A DNA stretch of 64,000 nt from Cyclobacteriaceae bacterium (GCA_019638255.1 JAHBUD010000003.1:124001-188000), one strand, 5' to 3'. Shown: positions 16,929 through 25,833, counted from the stretch's first letter. Numbers and translations are program-made. The notes: a model not told the origin generated them from the letters alone.

Positions 16929-17639
16929 TTAACCTCTATACGACCGTGTATGATATCGGTCTTCTTTTTCGCAGGGCTCTATCTGTAGCACATTAGCAAG
17001 TACTAATTGAATCAACGTTGTTGATGCTTGACTATAATTGATATCACAAAGTTTTATGAATCCGGACAGGGTAATGTATTCATGCATGTGTAGAAATTGA
17101 AACAGCTTTTTCTCATGCTCACCAAATGTAAACTGAGCGTCCTTCAATTCTTTTTGTAGCCCAATAATACGCTGAACTTCCTTGCTGGCCTTTAAGCTCT
17201 TATCGTCTTTTCGAATGAAACATAATTTTCGCCATTTGTTTTGTCGGAAGTAATATGGCTTTCTGTTGTCGGTTTCTACATTAAGTGAAATGACATAACG
17301 GTTGGGTGAAATGCAAATAACCTCCTTTTTGTACCGGATACGGGGTATACATTTTTTTATGATTGCTCTATTTATTGTATAGAGTTCTTCATCCGGAAAT
17401 TTTATCCCCGGGATACTGCCATCATCCGAAACACCAACCATCAAGGTTCCTCCTTTGCTGTTGGCAAAAGCTATCAACTCACGTACTATCTTCTCAGGGT
17501 GTGTGGCCTTGCGTTTAAATTCAAGTTGTTCCCCCTCACCCTTTGCAACCAAGGATTGAAGTGTTTTTATTTTCGACTTATCTACCTCGATTTCCTCCGA
17601 ATGCCGCATCGTCATCTTCTTCGGTCTCATCGTCATCAT
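16929..17639 (-). CDS. AlbA_2 (Schlafen-like) domain protein with HTH tail
   Basis: A 236-residue protein whose first two-thirds are an AlbA_2/divergent-AAA_4 domain. The signature is GEQLEFKRKATHPEKIVRELIAFANSKGG then LMVGVSDDGSIPGI (about residues 36-80). The C-terminus (about 170-225) looks like a winged helix (FLHMHEYITLSGFIKLCDI and ASTTLIQLVLANVLQ). Such proteins are usually nucleic-acid-binding regulators. The 5' end overlaps the upstream ATPase gene by up to 62 bp in another frame; a start at ATG 17609 would reduce this to 32 bp. The overlap suggests translational coupling. It is the third gene of a leftward VWA-ATPase-AlbA_2 operon. The exact role is unknown. Confidence 0.8.
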   Translation of the reverse strand: MMTMRPKKMTMRHSEEIEVDKSKIKTLQSLVAKGEGEQLEFKRKATHPEKIVRELIAFANSKGGTLMVGVSDDGSIPGIKFPDEELYTINRAIIKKCIPRIRYKKEVICISPNRYVISLNVETDNRKPYYFRQNKWRKLCFIRKDDKSLKASKEVQRIIGLQKELKDAQFTFGEHEKKLFQFLHMHEYITLSGFIKLCDINYSQASTTLIQLVLANVLQIEPCEKEDRYHTRSYRG

Positions 17640-19107
17640 CGAATTTAGGTAGATTAAACATGGAACTTAGCAAATCTTTAAATTGATGTCCAGCCGTAAG
17701 GTAATGTTTGCTTAACAGACTGTACTCAGCCAAACCGTGTAAAGCAAACTCCATTAGAAAAAGCTGAAGCGCAACGGGTTGATTGGGATGAAGGGTCTGC
17801 ACAAGTCCTTTTAAATCCGGAATGCCGGTAAGCGCTTTTTCATATTCTTTTCCAGTAAGATCGTTTAGTAAATCGACTTTGTTTCCTTCGCCAAACCAAT
17901 CGGTAACGGTTTTATATGGACTTTTTTCCTTCTGCTTTCTGAATTTCTCCGGATCGGGAAAATAGTTAACAAACTGTGAGCGTATGGCCTTGCCGATAAG
18001 ATTCTGCGCTACAATACCGGGGCCTTCCTGCTCGCCTTCATACACCAATTCAACCTTACCGGTGATGGATGGAATTACACTGTACAAATCCGACACACGG
18101 ATATGGGTTTGCTTTTCATTAGTGAGCAAAGCCCTTCGCTCAGCAGAAGCCACAAGTGTTTCGTAAGCGGAAATGGTGAGCCGGGCAGATACACCGCTTT
18201 TAGAGTCAATAAATTCACTGCTGCGGGCCTCAAAGGCTATCTGCTCAATCAGGTCTTTTGCCAACTCATGAACAACTACCAGTTCTTCCTGTTCTTTTTT
18301 TAGCAGTGCTTCCTGTTGTGTTATATGCTTACCGATATCAATTGTTTTAGGATAATGTGTTATGATCTGACTATCGATACGGTCTTTCAACGGTGTTACT
18401 ATGCTGCCACGGTTAGTGTAATCTTCCGGATTTGCCGTGAAAACAAATTGCAGGTCGAGTGGCAGGCGTAACTTAAATCCCCTGATCTGGATATCACCTT
18501 CTTGCAGGATGTTGAATAAAGCCACCTGGATCCGGGCTTGTAAATCAGGTAATTCGTTGATAACAAAAATCCCGCGATGCGAACGGGGTATCAATCCAAA
18601 GTGGATTACCCGTTCATCGGAGTAGGGGAGTTTTAATGTTGCTGCTTTAATCGGATCAACATCGCCAATTAAATCAGCAATGGAAACATCGGGGGTTGCC
18701 AGTTTTTCGGTATAGCGATCGTGCCGGTGGAGCCATACTATTGGCGTTTCGTCTTTGAGCTCATTTATCTTGTCAATGCTGTACCGGGAGATGGGATGTA
18801 ATGGGTCGTCATTTAATTCTGAGCCCTCCACGACCGGTATGTATTCATCCAGCAGGTTTATCATCAACCGGGCAATTCGTGTTTTGGCCTGTCCGCGTAA
18901 GCCAAGCAGGTTAATATTATGCCTTGCTAGAATGGCCTTTTCCAAATCGGGTATTACAGTTTCTTCGTAGCCCCATATTCCACTAAATACAGGAGTTTTC
19001 TTTCGCTTTTTTTCAATCAGGTTTGAACGAAGTTCATCTTTAACCGATTTCGATTGGTACCCGGCTGCCTTCAGTTGCCCAAGTGTTTTTATCTTATCAA
19101 TGTTCAT
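17578..19107 (-). CDS. MoxR/magnesium-chelatase-like AAA+ ATPase
   Basis: A 509-residue AAA+ ATPase of the helix-2-insert clade (ChlI/MoxR). Walker A GLRGQAKT is at residues 69-76. Walker B is GIFVINELPDL at 179-189, with Asn where chelatases often have Asp but with the catalytic Glu kept. Then come the sensor-1 FVFTANPEDYTNRGSI and arginine-finger region PLKDRIDSQI. The C-terminus is strongly acidic (DDDDETEEDDD). It is cotranscribed with the VWA gene upstream (9 bp). AAA+/VWA pairs act as chelatases or as chaperones that insert cofactors or remodel complexes. No tetrapyrrole genes are nearby, so a true magnesium-chelatase role is unlikely. Confidence 0.88.
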   Translation of the reverse strand: MNIDKIKTLGQLKAAGYQSKSVKDELRSNLIEKKRKKTPVFSGIWGYEETVIPDLEKAILARHNINLLGLRGQAKTRIARLMINLLDEYIPVVEGSELNDDPLHPISRYSIDKINELKDETPIVWLHRHDRYTEKLATPDVSIADLIGDVDPIKAATLKLPYSDERVIHFGLIPRSHRGIFVINELPDLQARIQVALFNILQEGDIQIRGFKLRLPLDLQFVFTANPEDYTNRGSIVTPLKDRIDSQIITHYPKTIDIGKHITQQEALLKKEQEELVVVHELAKDLIEQIAFEARSSEFIDSKSGVSARLTISAYETLVASAERRALLTNEKQTHIRVSDLYSVIPSITGKVELVYEGEQEGPGIVAQNLIGKAIRSQFVNYFPDPEKFRKQKEKSPYKTVTDWFGEGNKVDLLNDLTGKEYEKALTGIPDLKGLVQTLHPNQPVALQLFLMEFALHGLAEYSLLSKHYLTAGHQFKDLLSSMFNLPKFDDDDETEEDDDAAFGGNRGR

Positions 19108-19116
19108 AATCAGTGG

Positions 19117-20214
19117 CTAGTAATTCTTCCTTCTGTTTTTATTAAAATCTTCGAACACAAGATTTCCCAAACCTTGTAATCCTGAGTAGTAAGCATTGCC
19201 CCTATTGGTTTTGGTAAACTCCCGCACAAATGCTTTAAGGTATGGATCAGTAGCTAGCATAAAGGTGGTAACCGGTATTTTTAGTTTTCTCAGTTGGCTT
19301 GCCAACGTTAGGGTTTTGTTCAGAATTTTATGATCCAGACCAAAACTGTTTTTGTAGTACTTAATGCCTTGCTTGATGCAGGTAGGTTTCCCGTCTGTGA
19401 TCATGAAGACCTGCTTGTTGGGATTCTTTCTTCGCCTCAAAATATCCATGGCAAGTTCTAAACCGGCCACGGTATTGGTATGGTAAGGGCCTACCTGCAG
19501 GTAAGGCAAATCTTTGATATTAATCTGCCAGGCATCATCACCAAAAACAATAATGTCAAGGGTGTCCTTCGGGTATTTTTTTGTGATCAGTTCGGCCAGT
19601 GCCATGGCTACTTTCTTGGCTGGGGTTATACGGTCCTCACCATACAGTATCATCGAATGCGAGATGTCAATCATCAATACGGTAGACGTTTGTGATTTGT
19701 ATTCACTTTCAATAACCTCAAGGTCGTCTTCCGTCATGAAGAAATTATCGAGCCCGTGATTGATCTGTGCATTGCGCAACGAATCGGTGACCGATATTTG
19801 TTCGAGGGTATCGCCAAATTCATAGTCCCTGCGTTCAGAAGTTTGTTCATCACCCCGTCCGCTATGAAAGGTATTGTGCTCTCCGCCCTTTGTCTTCTTC
19901 AGTTTCCCGAAAATTTCCTCCAGCGCAGTTTTGCGGATATTTTGTTCACTGCGTGCCTTGAGGGTAAGCTCACCGTTGGGTCCCGTTTCGGCAAGGTATC
20001 CTTCGCGTTTCAGTTGCTCTATAAAGTCGCCAATGCCGTAGTTTTCTGAGGTTAGGTTGTATTGCTTGTCAAGTTCTGTGAGCCATTGCAAAGCCTCTGA
20101 AACATTGCCTGAGGTGATCAGGGCCAATTGCAGGAAAATCTTTAGCAGGCGCTCAAAATCGCTGGTTGCCTTTTCCGGAGGCGGTGTGTACTGGCTAAAC
20201 CGATATCCTGACAT
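19117..20214 (-). CDS. von Willebrand factor A domain protein (MoxR partner)
   Basis: A VWA-domain protein of 365 residues. The MIDAS metal site DISHS begins at D183, with MITDGKPTC later in the fold. The N-terminal helical region begins MSGYRFSQYTPPPEKA and contains FLQLALITSGNVSEALQWLTELDKQ, followed by a charged linker rich in Gly/Glu (HSGRGDEQTSERRDYEFGD). The open frame extends to a TTG at 20322, but ATG 20214 is a better start because the upstream residues look non-family-like. It is the first gene of the VWA-ATPase-AlbA_2 operon; VWA and AAA+ subunits of this type are expected to work as a complex. Confidence 0.85.
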   Translation of the reverse strand: MSGYRFSQYTPPPEKATSDFERLLKIFLQLALITSGNVSEALQWLTELDKQYNLTSENYGIGDFIEQLKREGYLAETGPNGELTLKARSEQNIRKTALEEIFGKLKKTKGGEHNTFHSGRGDEQTSERRDYEFGDTLEQISVTDSLRNAQINHGLDNFFMTEDDLEVIESEYKSQTSTVLMIDISHSMILYGEDRITPAKKVAMALAELITKKYPKDTLDIIVFGDDAWQINIKDLPYLQVGPYHTNTVAGLELAMDILRRRKNPNKQVFMITDGKPTCIKQGIKYYKNSFGLDHKILNKTLTLASQLRKLKIPVTTFMLATDPYLKAFVREFTKTNRGNAYYSGLQGLGNLVFEDFNKNRRKNY

Positions 20215-20343
20215 CTGAAGGGTGAAGATAAACTCTTTGTAAAACCCAAAAAACGAATATTCTGTTTCTATTTCAGGTTTTAAATTTTTAAACCTGCGTA
20301 ATATTCCTGGTGTTTCTGACAATATTCTGAATTTCTCATGGAC

Positions 20344-20351
20344 TACTTTTG
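20344..20351 (+). promoter_or_regulatory. -7 element of the small lipoprotein gene
   Basis: TACTTTTG at 20344-20351 is a perfect -7 box, 25 bp ahead of the ATG at 20377. No clear TTTG was seen 19-21 nt upstream, so the promoter is only half supported. Confidence 0.45.
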
Positions 20352-20376
20352 TTCATCAATTTTAAAAGATCGTGCT

Positions 20377-20502
20377 ATGAAAAAGTCTGTACTGGTTTTA
20401 ACCCTTTTTGCGCTTTTGTTAGGTTCATGCTCATCGTATACATGCGCTACATATGCCAAAAAACCTGCAAAACAGCAGGAGGTTAAGAAAGCAAAAATTT
20501 AA
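20377..20502 (+). CDS. 41-residue lipoprotein
   Basis: A very short lipoprotein. It starts MKKSVLVLTLFALLLGSC, a signal peptide with a good lipobox (LGSC, lipidated Cys18). The mature part is only 24 residues, with SSYTCATYAKKP and a Lys/Gln-rich tail. The CxxYxC-TY pattern is one I associate with small Bacteroidota lipoproteins. The gene is supported by a -7 box upstream and a strong terminator 19 bp after the stop. Function is unknown; the second Cys (C23) could form a disulfide or bind a metal. Confidence 0.75.
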   Translation: MKKSVLVLTLFALLLGSCSSYTCATYAKKPAKQQEVKKAKI

Positions 20503-20520
20503 TGGCTCTTATGAGTATTA

Positions 20521-20556
20521 AAAAAGCCTCCCCGATTCATTTCAGGGAGGCTTTTT
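20521..20556. terminator. Bidirectional terminator
   Basis: AAAAAGCCTCCC (20521-20532) pairs with GGGAGGCTTTTT (20545-20556), flanked by A- and T-runs so it can work in both directions. It separates the converging lipoprotein gene and the hydroxylase gene. Confidence 0.92.
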
Positions 20557-20575
20557 AATTATTAAGACCTTTGAT

Positions 20576-21199
20576 TTAGGCCGATTTCTCTTTCATGGTG
20601 CCATAGATGTAATCCCATAACGGGGAGGATACCCCAAAAACGATGGCACCGTCCTTATAGTGGTGAATGCTGTGGTTTACCCAAAACAGTTTGAGGAAGT
20701 TTTTTGGTGGCTTATAGGCATGTACCATGTAATGAACGCCCAAATAACTTGCATATCCTACCAAAAAGCCTGGTAGAAAGGCAAACACAAAGTCGCCCAT
20801 AACCAGCCGAAGCAATAACAGTAATACGGTGGCAATGGTGATGCTGATAACCGGTGGCATGGCCAGCCTATCCTTATCTTTTGGGAACTCATGGTGTACA
20901 CCATGCATGGTATATTGTAATTCCCTGCGTTTTTCCGTGTCGGCACGCATGTGAAAAACGTAGCGGTGCACGTTGTATTCAACCCAGGTAAAAACCAACC
21001 ATCCGATAAAGAAAAGCACCGTGGTTAGCCAAGGGCTCAATGATGTGTGCGTTATGCTCCAGTAAAGCAACCCTGCCGCGTAGGAGAAGAAAATAATTAG
21101 CGGTACGCTGATATGCGTGCGGGTTAGCTTCTCCAATACCGGGTTGCTAAACAACTGTTTGGTGCCGCTATTTTTTGGTGTTACTACATTCATAGCCAT
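20576..21199 (-). CDS. Fatty acid hydroxylase / sterol desaturase family membrane protein
   Basis: A 207-residue integral membrane di-iron enzyme of the fatty-acid-hydroxylase superfamily (FA2H/Scs7-like). Four membrane helices are apparent, two before and two between the histidine clusters. The histidine motifs are HRYVFH, HGVHHEF, HYMVHA and HSIHH, the full set expected for two irons. In Bacteroidota such enzymes plausibly hydroxylate the fatty acyl part of membrane lipids such as sphingolipids or aminolipids, but the substrate cannot be read from sequence. It starts with ATG at 21199 and is transcribed after bshA on the same strand (47 bp gap). Confidence 0.88.
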   Translation of the reverse strand: MAMNVVTPKNSGTKQLFSNPVLEKLTRTHISVPLIIFFSYAAGLLYWSITHTSLSPWLTTVLFFIGWLVFTWVEYNVHRYVFHMRADTEKRRELQYTMHGVHHEFPKDKDRLAMPPVISITIATVLLLLLRLVMGDFVFAFLPGFLVGYASYLGVHYMVHAYKPPKNFLKLFWVNHSIHHYKDGAIVFGVSSPLWDYIYGTMKEKSA

Positions 21200-21246
21200 T
21201 TGCAGATCCTCTTGCGCAAAAATAAAAATTGGGTACTAAAAACCTT

Positions 21247-22398
21247 TTAACGGAAAGCGCTCACGTGGGTTTTCTCGATAATCTTGCCATAATACTCCAC
21301 GTAACGCGGAAGAATCCGGGTTATGTCAAATTCCTTAGCCCGGTTAAGCGCATTTTCCTTGAACTTAGGCAGGTTGTTTTTGTCGAGTATAAATAATGCT
21401 TTGCGTGTCATGTCATCGATGTCGCCAACATCACTCATAAAACCGGTAACGCCTTGTATGGCCAGTTCCGGAATACCCCCAGCATTGGAGGATATAACCG
21501 GTACTTCACAGGCCATGGCTTCAAGTGCGGCCAGCCCGAAGCTTTCTTTTTCGGAAGGCATAAGAAACAGGTCTGCAACGGAGAGAACTTCTTCCACGGC
21601 TTCGAGCTTGCCCAGAAAACGGATGTTATTACAAATACCAAGATCACGGCATTGCTGCTCTGCGCCAACACGCTCAGGGCCATCGCCAATCATTAACAGT
21701 TTGGCGGGTATAGTTTTTTGAATGTTGTAAAAGGTTTGAATAACATCGCCAATGCGTTTCACTTTTCGGAAATTTGAGGTGTGCACAATCAGCATCTCAC
21801 CTTCGGGACAAATGGCCCGTTTGAAATGATCCTTTTTTTGCTTTTTGAATTTTTCGAGGTCAATAAAGTTCGGAATTACTTCAATTGGGTTAGTGATGTT
21901 AAAATGTTCCAGTGTTTCCCTTTTCAAATCTTCGGATACTGCTGTAACTCCATCTGATTGATTGATGCTGAAGGTTACAACTGGTTCGTAGGATGCATCT
22001 TTGCCCACCAGCGTAATGTCTGTTCCGTGAAGTGTGGTGACTACAGGCATTGAGATGCCCTGTGTTTTTAGTATCTGCTTTGCCATGTAAGCCGCTGAAG
22101 CGTGCGGTATGGCGTAATGAACATGGAGAAGATCGAGTTTTTCGTTCATGGCAACACCCACCATTTTGCTGGCCAGCGCCAATTCATAGGGTGGATACTC
22201 AAACAATGGATATGACCTGAATTCTACTTCGTGGTAGAAAACATTCTCATTCAAAAAATCGAGCCTGCTGGGTTGCGAATAGGTAATGAAATGAACCTGA
22301 TGGCCTTCCTGTGCCAGGGCTTTTCCTAATTCAGTGGCTACTACACCGCTACCGCCAAAGGTGGGGTAACATACTATGCCTATCTTGATCTGCTCCAC
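21247..22398 (-). CDS. bshA: N-acetyl-alpha-D-glucosaminyl L-malate synthase
   Basis: Retaining GT4 glycosyltransferase that makes GlcNAc-malate, the first step of bacillithiol synthesis. It carries the BshA signature KIGIVCYPTFGGSGVVATELGK at the N-terminus (written here across a family-conserved stretch), DLLHVHYAIPHA near residue 100, and the GT-B donor motif PSEKESFGLAALEAMACEVPVI near 290. The longest frame begins at a TTG at 22422, but GTG 22398 gives the expected MEQIKIGIV start and 383 residues. It overlaps the end of the upstream GH3/beta-lactamase gene by 19 bp, implying coupled translation. Other bsh genes are not in the window. Confidence 0.93.
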   Translation of the reverse strand: MEQIKIGIVCYPTFGGSGVVATELGKALAQEGHQVHFITYSQPSRLDFLNENVFYHEVEFRSYPLFEYPPYELALASKMVGVAMNEKLDLLHVHYAIPHASAAYMAKQILKTQGISMPVVTTLHGTDITLVGKDASYEPVVTFSINQSDGVTAVSEDLKRETLEHFNITNPIEVIPNFIDLEKFKKQKKDHFKRAICPEGEMLIVHTSNFRKVKRIGDVIQTFYNIQKTIPAKLLMIGDGPERVGAEQQCRDLGICNNIRFLGKLEAVEEVLSVADLFLMPSEKESFGLAALEAMACEVPVISSNAGGIPELAIQGVTGFMSDVGDIDDMTRKALFILDKNNLPKFKENALNRAKEFDITRILPRYVEYYGKIIEKTHVSAFR

Positions 22399-25361
22399 GA
22401 AAATGGGTTTGGGTATTGACAAAAATCAAATATGGATTGGTAGATAATATCCTGTATCCGAGAACGAATATTGGTTGTAATTAGTTTAGTGCTGCGGTCA
22501 GGATAAACCCTATTGGACAAAAATACATATACCAGCTCAAATTCCGGGTCTATCCAAATACACGTTCCGGTAAAACCGGTATGTCCAAATGTACGCGGGG
22601 ATGAAAAAAGTGATGTGGGTGTAGCCCAATCGCTTTGAATGGGCTTGTCCCAGCCCAATCCCCTGCGGCTGTTTTCAAACTGTTTGGCCGTAAACAATTC
22701 TACCGTTTCGGGCTTAAAGTATTGATGTCCTCCGTAATAGCCTTTTTGCAGAATCATCTGTCCCAATTTTGCAACATCGTGGGCTGTGCTGAACAATCCG
22801 GCATGGCCGGCCACACCCCCCATCATGGCTGCACGTTCATCGTGCACCGTTCCATGAATCATTTCCTTCCGGAAGATTTTATCGTATTCGGTGGGTGTTA
22901 TACGTGCTAATGGGTAGCGATTCAGTGGAACATACCCGGTTGAATACGCCCCCAACGGCTCATACACGTTTTGCCATAAAAAATCATCTATTGGTTGGTT
23001 GAGCATTCTTTCCGATAGCCGGTGAAGTAACCAAAATCCTATGTCGCTATACCGTAATGTGTAAGGGGTTCGGGCAGGTTTTTCAATCATGCGCGATTCA
23101 AACGTCCATTTCCATAATGAATCGCGGATAATCGGTGCTGCAAATAAGTTGGGTGAAACCTGCAGTGAATACTTGGGGTCACGGGTTTTACTATAATAGT
23201 AAGGTAAGAACTCTTTATCATTCTTCATGGTTTGAGGCCACAGGGGTATGAAGGCAAGTAATCCGGCTTGATGCGCGAGCACGTCTTTTAGCGTAATATC
23301 TTTTTTGTTGGTTGAGCGCAGTTCCGGAAGGTAATAGGACATCTTATAGTTAAGATCAATAAGGCCACGATCGTATAGAAACATTACGGATTGAAGTGTG
23401 CCCAGTACTTTTGTCATGGATGCGATATCATAGAGGGTTTCATCGGTTACCGGTTGCTGATTATCATACGTATACCACCCAAATGATTTGTTGTAAATCA
23501 CCTTGCCATTTTTTGCAATTAATACCTGACAGCCTGGAGCAGCCTGCATATCGATAGCCTCGCGAACAATGGCGGATATTTTATCCAACGATTGACTGCT
23601 CATACCAACGGCCTCCGGGATGGTATAGGATAACCTGCCAAGCGATGACGTACGTACACCTGAGCCCTCCTTGAGTTGCTCAGTTACTGAAAGTGGTAAT
23701 TTGCCTGTGCTCTCAAGTCCGCCAAATAAAATCTGTGGAACTGTTCTTCGCATTAAGCCAAGATCAACAAAGGCCTGAACCAACGTTGCCGGCTGTGAAA
23801 ACAGACTAAACCTGGATGGCGGCCCGAAATTGCACACGATAACGTTGGTGTACTTAGTAAGGGAGTCGAGTAATGCAGGGTATCGTGTGGTAAGTCCTGA
23901 ACTCGTTAGAAAAATCCCGGCTATTACAACATCATATTTTTTCAGTTCTTCAAGTAATTCATCTGCATCTTCATCAGGTTGATGAAATTGAAAATGATCA
24001 AACGGTGCATAGTGTGAAAGGTAGTTGCTGAATTCATTTTCTTTACGCTCGCCAATGGATAGTGAAGCAAAAGAAGTGTTCTCAATAATTTTAATGGGTA
24101 AAGCCTGCTGCTCATCCGAGACAATTGAAACAGATTTCTCGTAAAGATCTTGTCTGAGTACACTTGCTTCCAGCGTGTTAAGTTGTAATAAAAGATTCTC
24201 TTCATCCGGGGATGTTATTTCCTGCCCGCGAACATCGTATTTAAAAGTTAATACTTTTTTAACACGCGCATCCAACTGATTTTGCAAAGCCGGGTTTTTC
24301 TTGATTTGCTTGCGCAGTTTCCGAACCGTTGCCGCTATGTTTTGGGGAAACAATAGAATATCATTCCCCGCCAGGAATGCATAAATTTCTGAATCTCCTG
24401 GTTGATATTTCCTAAGAATAATTTTTACATCCGGCACATAACTGAAAACCAATCCATCGAAAGTGAAATTCTTTTTCAGGTAATCGGCTATGTATAAAGT
24501 CGGCAGTGCTTCCGGAATAATTCTTTTTTTGTTTTGAACAATCTTTCTTCTGTCCGGAAAAATCGGATCGTGTGTATAAGAGGCCAGAATAGCAGGGCAT
24601 CCGTTATCAATCAGTTGCTTAAGTGGAAACAGTGATTGTTTATCATCTTGTGCAAGGCCCATTACCGGATCGCCCTTGGTATAGCCGGTAACTTTGAGTC
24701 CGTAGTGCGGATAATGTTTAGCTACCGGTATAATCCCGGCACGCTGAAGACCCTTCATATACAATACTGCGGCATTGGCCACGCGTTCCGGATTCTCACC
24801 AAAGGTGTGATTTACCATTTCGTCTGTTTGAAAGGTGCTGCTTAAATCGGCTGTGGGCGCAAAAGTAATGTGTACCCCCAGTGCTTTGAGTTGACGGCCA
24901 ACTTCTTTGCCGTAATAGAACAACAAACTATCATCTTGGATGGCGCCTAACATGAGGGTTTGCGGAAAAACCAACGTGCTATCCAGCGTTGAGCCTAATC
25001 CCTCTTCGGCATTCAAGCCAATTAAAAGGGGTATTGCTGATTTCTCACTCAATTGTTTGAGTAGCTGTTTCTGTACCACCGGACCACCACGGGTTACCAC
25101 TACTCCGCCAATGCCATAATTGCTGATCTGTCCAAGCAGCTTTTCTACTGCGGCCTCGTCCGCGTAAGCATCCACGGGCATCATAATAAGCTGACCGATT
25201 TTAGCCTCGAAGGGTAGCAATTGAAATACGCTATCCACCCATTTCTCCCGATCGGTTTGACCAAAAGCTTGAAAAATACCGGTAATGAGCAGTACAGAAA
25301 TTAGCCAAACTTTTTTGCCGGCAGAGCCGTTTGCTTTGTAATTGAAGCTGAATAGAGGCAT
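22380..25361 (-). CDS. GH3-like / class C beta-lactamase fusion, exported
   Basis: A 993-residue exported two-module protein. After a signal peptide (cleavage near AFGQ, residue 35) comes a GH3 N-acetylglucosaminidase-like domain (about 40-390), a GH3 C-terminal-like domain (about 400-570) and a serine beta-lactamase/transpeptidase-like domain (about 590-970). The lactamase part is intact: S648-M-T-K and H927-T-G. The GH3 part is not: the usual KHFPGHG..DSH region reads KHYPHYG (H216) with no DSH, and the nucleophile Asp of the (S/T)D motif is replaced in GLVFSYVPD (Y308). The GH3 module is therefore probably non-catalytic and may bind peptidoglycan. The serine module may act on D-Ala peptides. 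Confidence 0.88.
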   Translation of the reverse strand: MPLFSFNYKANGSAGKKVWLISVLLITGIFQAFGQTDREKWVDSVFQLLPFEAKIGQLIMMPVDAYADEAAVEKLLGQISNYGIGGVVVTRGGPVVQKQLLKQLSEKSAIPLLIGLNAEEGLGSTLDSTLVFPQTLMLGAIQDDSLLFYYGKEVGRQLKALGVHITFAPTADLSSTFQTDEMVNHTFGENPERVANAAVLYMKGLQRAGIIPVAKHYPHYGLKVTGYTKGDPVMGLAQDDKQSLFPLKQLIDNGCPAILASYTHDPIFPDRRKIVQNKKRIIPEALPTLYIADYLKKNFTFDGLVFSYVPDVKIILRKYQPGDSEIYAFLAGNDILLFPQNIAATVRKLRKQIKKNPALQNQLDARVKKVLTFKYDVRGQEITSPDEENLLLQLNTLEASVLRQDLYEKSVSIVSDEQQALPIKIIENTSFASLSIGERKENEFSNYLSHYAPFDHFQFHQPDEDADELLEELKKYDVVIAGIFLTSSGLTTRYPALLDSLTKYTNVIVCNFGPPSRFSLFSQPATLVQAFVDLGLMRRTVPQILFGGLESTGKLPLSVTEQLKEGSGVRTSSLGRLSYTIPEAVGMSSQSLDKISAIVREAIDMQAAPGCQVLIAKNGKVIYNKSFGWYTYDNQQPVTDETLYDIASMTKVLGTLQSVMFLYDRGLIDLNYKMSYYLPELRSTNKKDITLKDVLAHQAGLLAFIPLWPQTMKNDKEFLPYYYSKTRDPKYSLQVSPNLFAAPIIRDSLWKWTFESRMIEKPARTPYTLRYSDIGFWLLHRLSERMLNQPIDDFLWQNVYEPLGAYSTGYVPLNRYPLARITPTEYDKIFRKEMIHGTVHDERAAMMGGVAGHAGLFSTAHDVAKLGQMILQKGYYGGHQYFKPETVELFTAKQFENSRRGLGWDKPIQSDWATPTSLFSSPRTFGHTGFTGTCIWIDPEFELVYVFLSNRVYPDRSTKLITTNIRSRIQDIIYQSIFDFCQYPNPFSWSRSR

Positions 25362-25458
25362 TTTTGTAAGCCTTTAGAGTAATCTTAAAGCGCCAAGTTA
25401 AAAAATGGTGACGCAGTCTGAAAACTGCATTATACCAAAGGCAATCAATATATTTTTA

Positions 25459-25833
25459 ATGAAAATTCCATCACTGTTTACACGAACACCCAATCACAAA
25501 CGGTTTAATTTTGTGCCCAGACACTACGACCCGTCAGAAGAAGAACGAAAAGAGCGGGAAGCGCGTATCCATCGTGAATTAAAACTAAAGCGTGGCGAGC
25601 CGGAGGAAGTTGCACCCGATTATCGAGCCCGGATTGCGGGATCTTTTCGCACAGCACGCAGCAAACAAACTAAAAATTTCGATCCGTCAGCCAATATTTT
25701 ACGGTTGGTCATCATCATGATTTTGGTGGTTTGGTTGATGGCATTCATTCAATACGGAAATGATTCAATTTATTTTCTTGCGCTCATTATTCCATTCTAC
25801 ATCTGGATCAGGTTTTTCCGTAAGCAATCTTAA
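25459..25833 (+). CDS. Small hypothetical protein with C-terminal membrane helices
   Basis: A 124-residue protein of unknown function. The soluble N-terminal part is charged and probably helical (DPSEEERKEREARIHRELKL). The C-terminal third has two membrane segments (LVIIMILVVWLMAFI and FLALIIPFYIWIRFF). The frame could extend to an ATG at 25405, but ATG 25459 (MKIPSLFTRTPNHKRF) is a more natural start with no hydrophobic leader. It lies 8 bp ahead of mutL on the same strand and is likely co-transcribed with it. No family could be named with confidence. Confidence 0.7.
   Translation: MKIPSLFTRTPNHKRFNFVPRHYDPSEEERKEREARIHRELKLKRGEPEEVAPDYRARIAGSFRTARSKQTKNFDPSANILRLVIIMILVVWLMAFIQYGNDSIYFLALIIPFYIWIRFFRKQS

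Noticed and set aside
17578..20214. Magnesium chelatase for bacteriochlorophyll
   Set aside because: No BchH-type subunit or tetrapyrrole genes nearby; general MoxR/VWA architecture explains the pair better.
20215..20322. N-terminal extension of the VWA protein from a TTG at 20322
   Set aside because: ATG 20214 begins with family-like sequence; the extension lacks an RBS or ATG. Experimental N-terminal data could reverse this.
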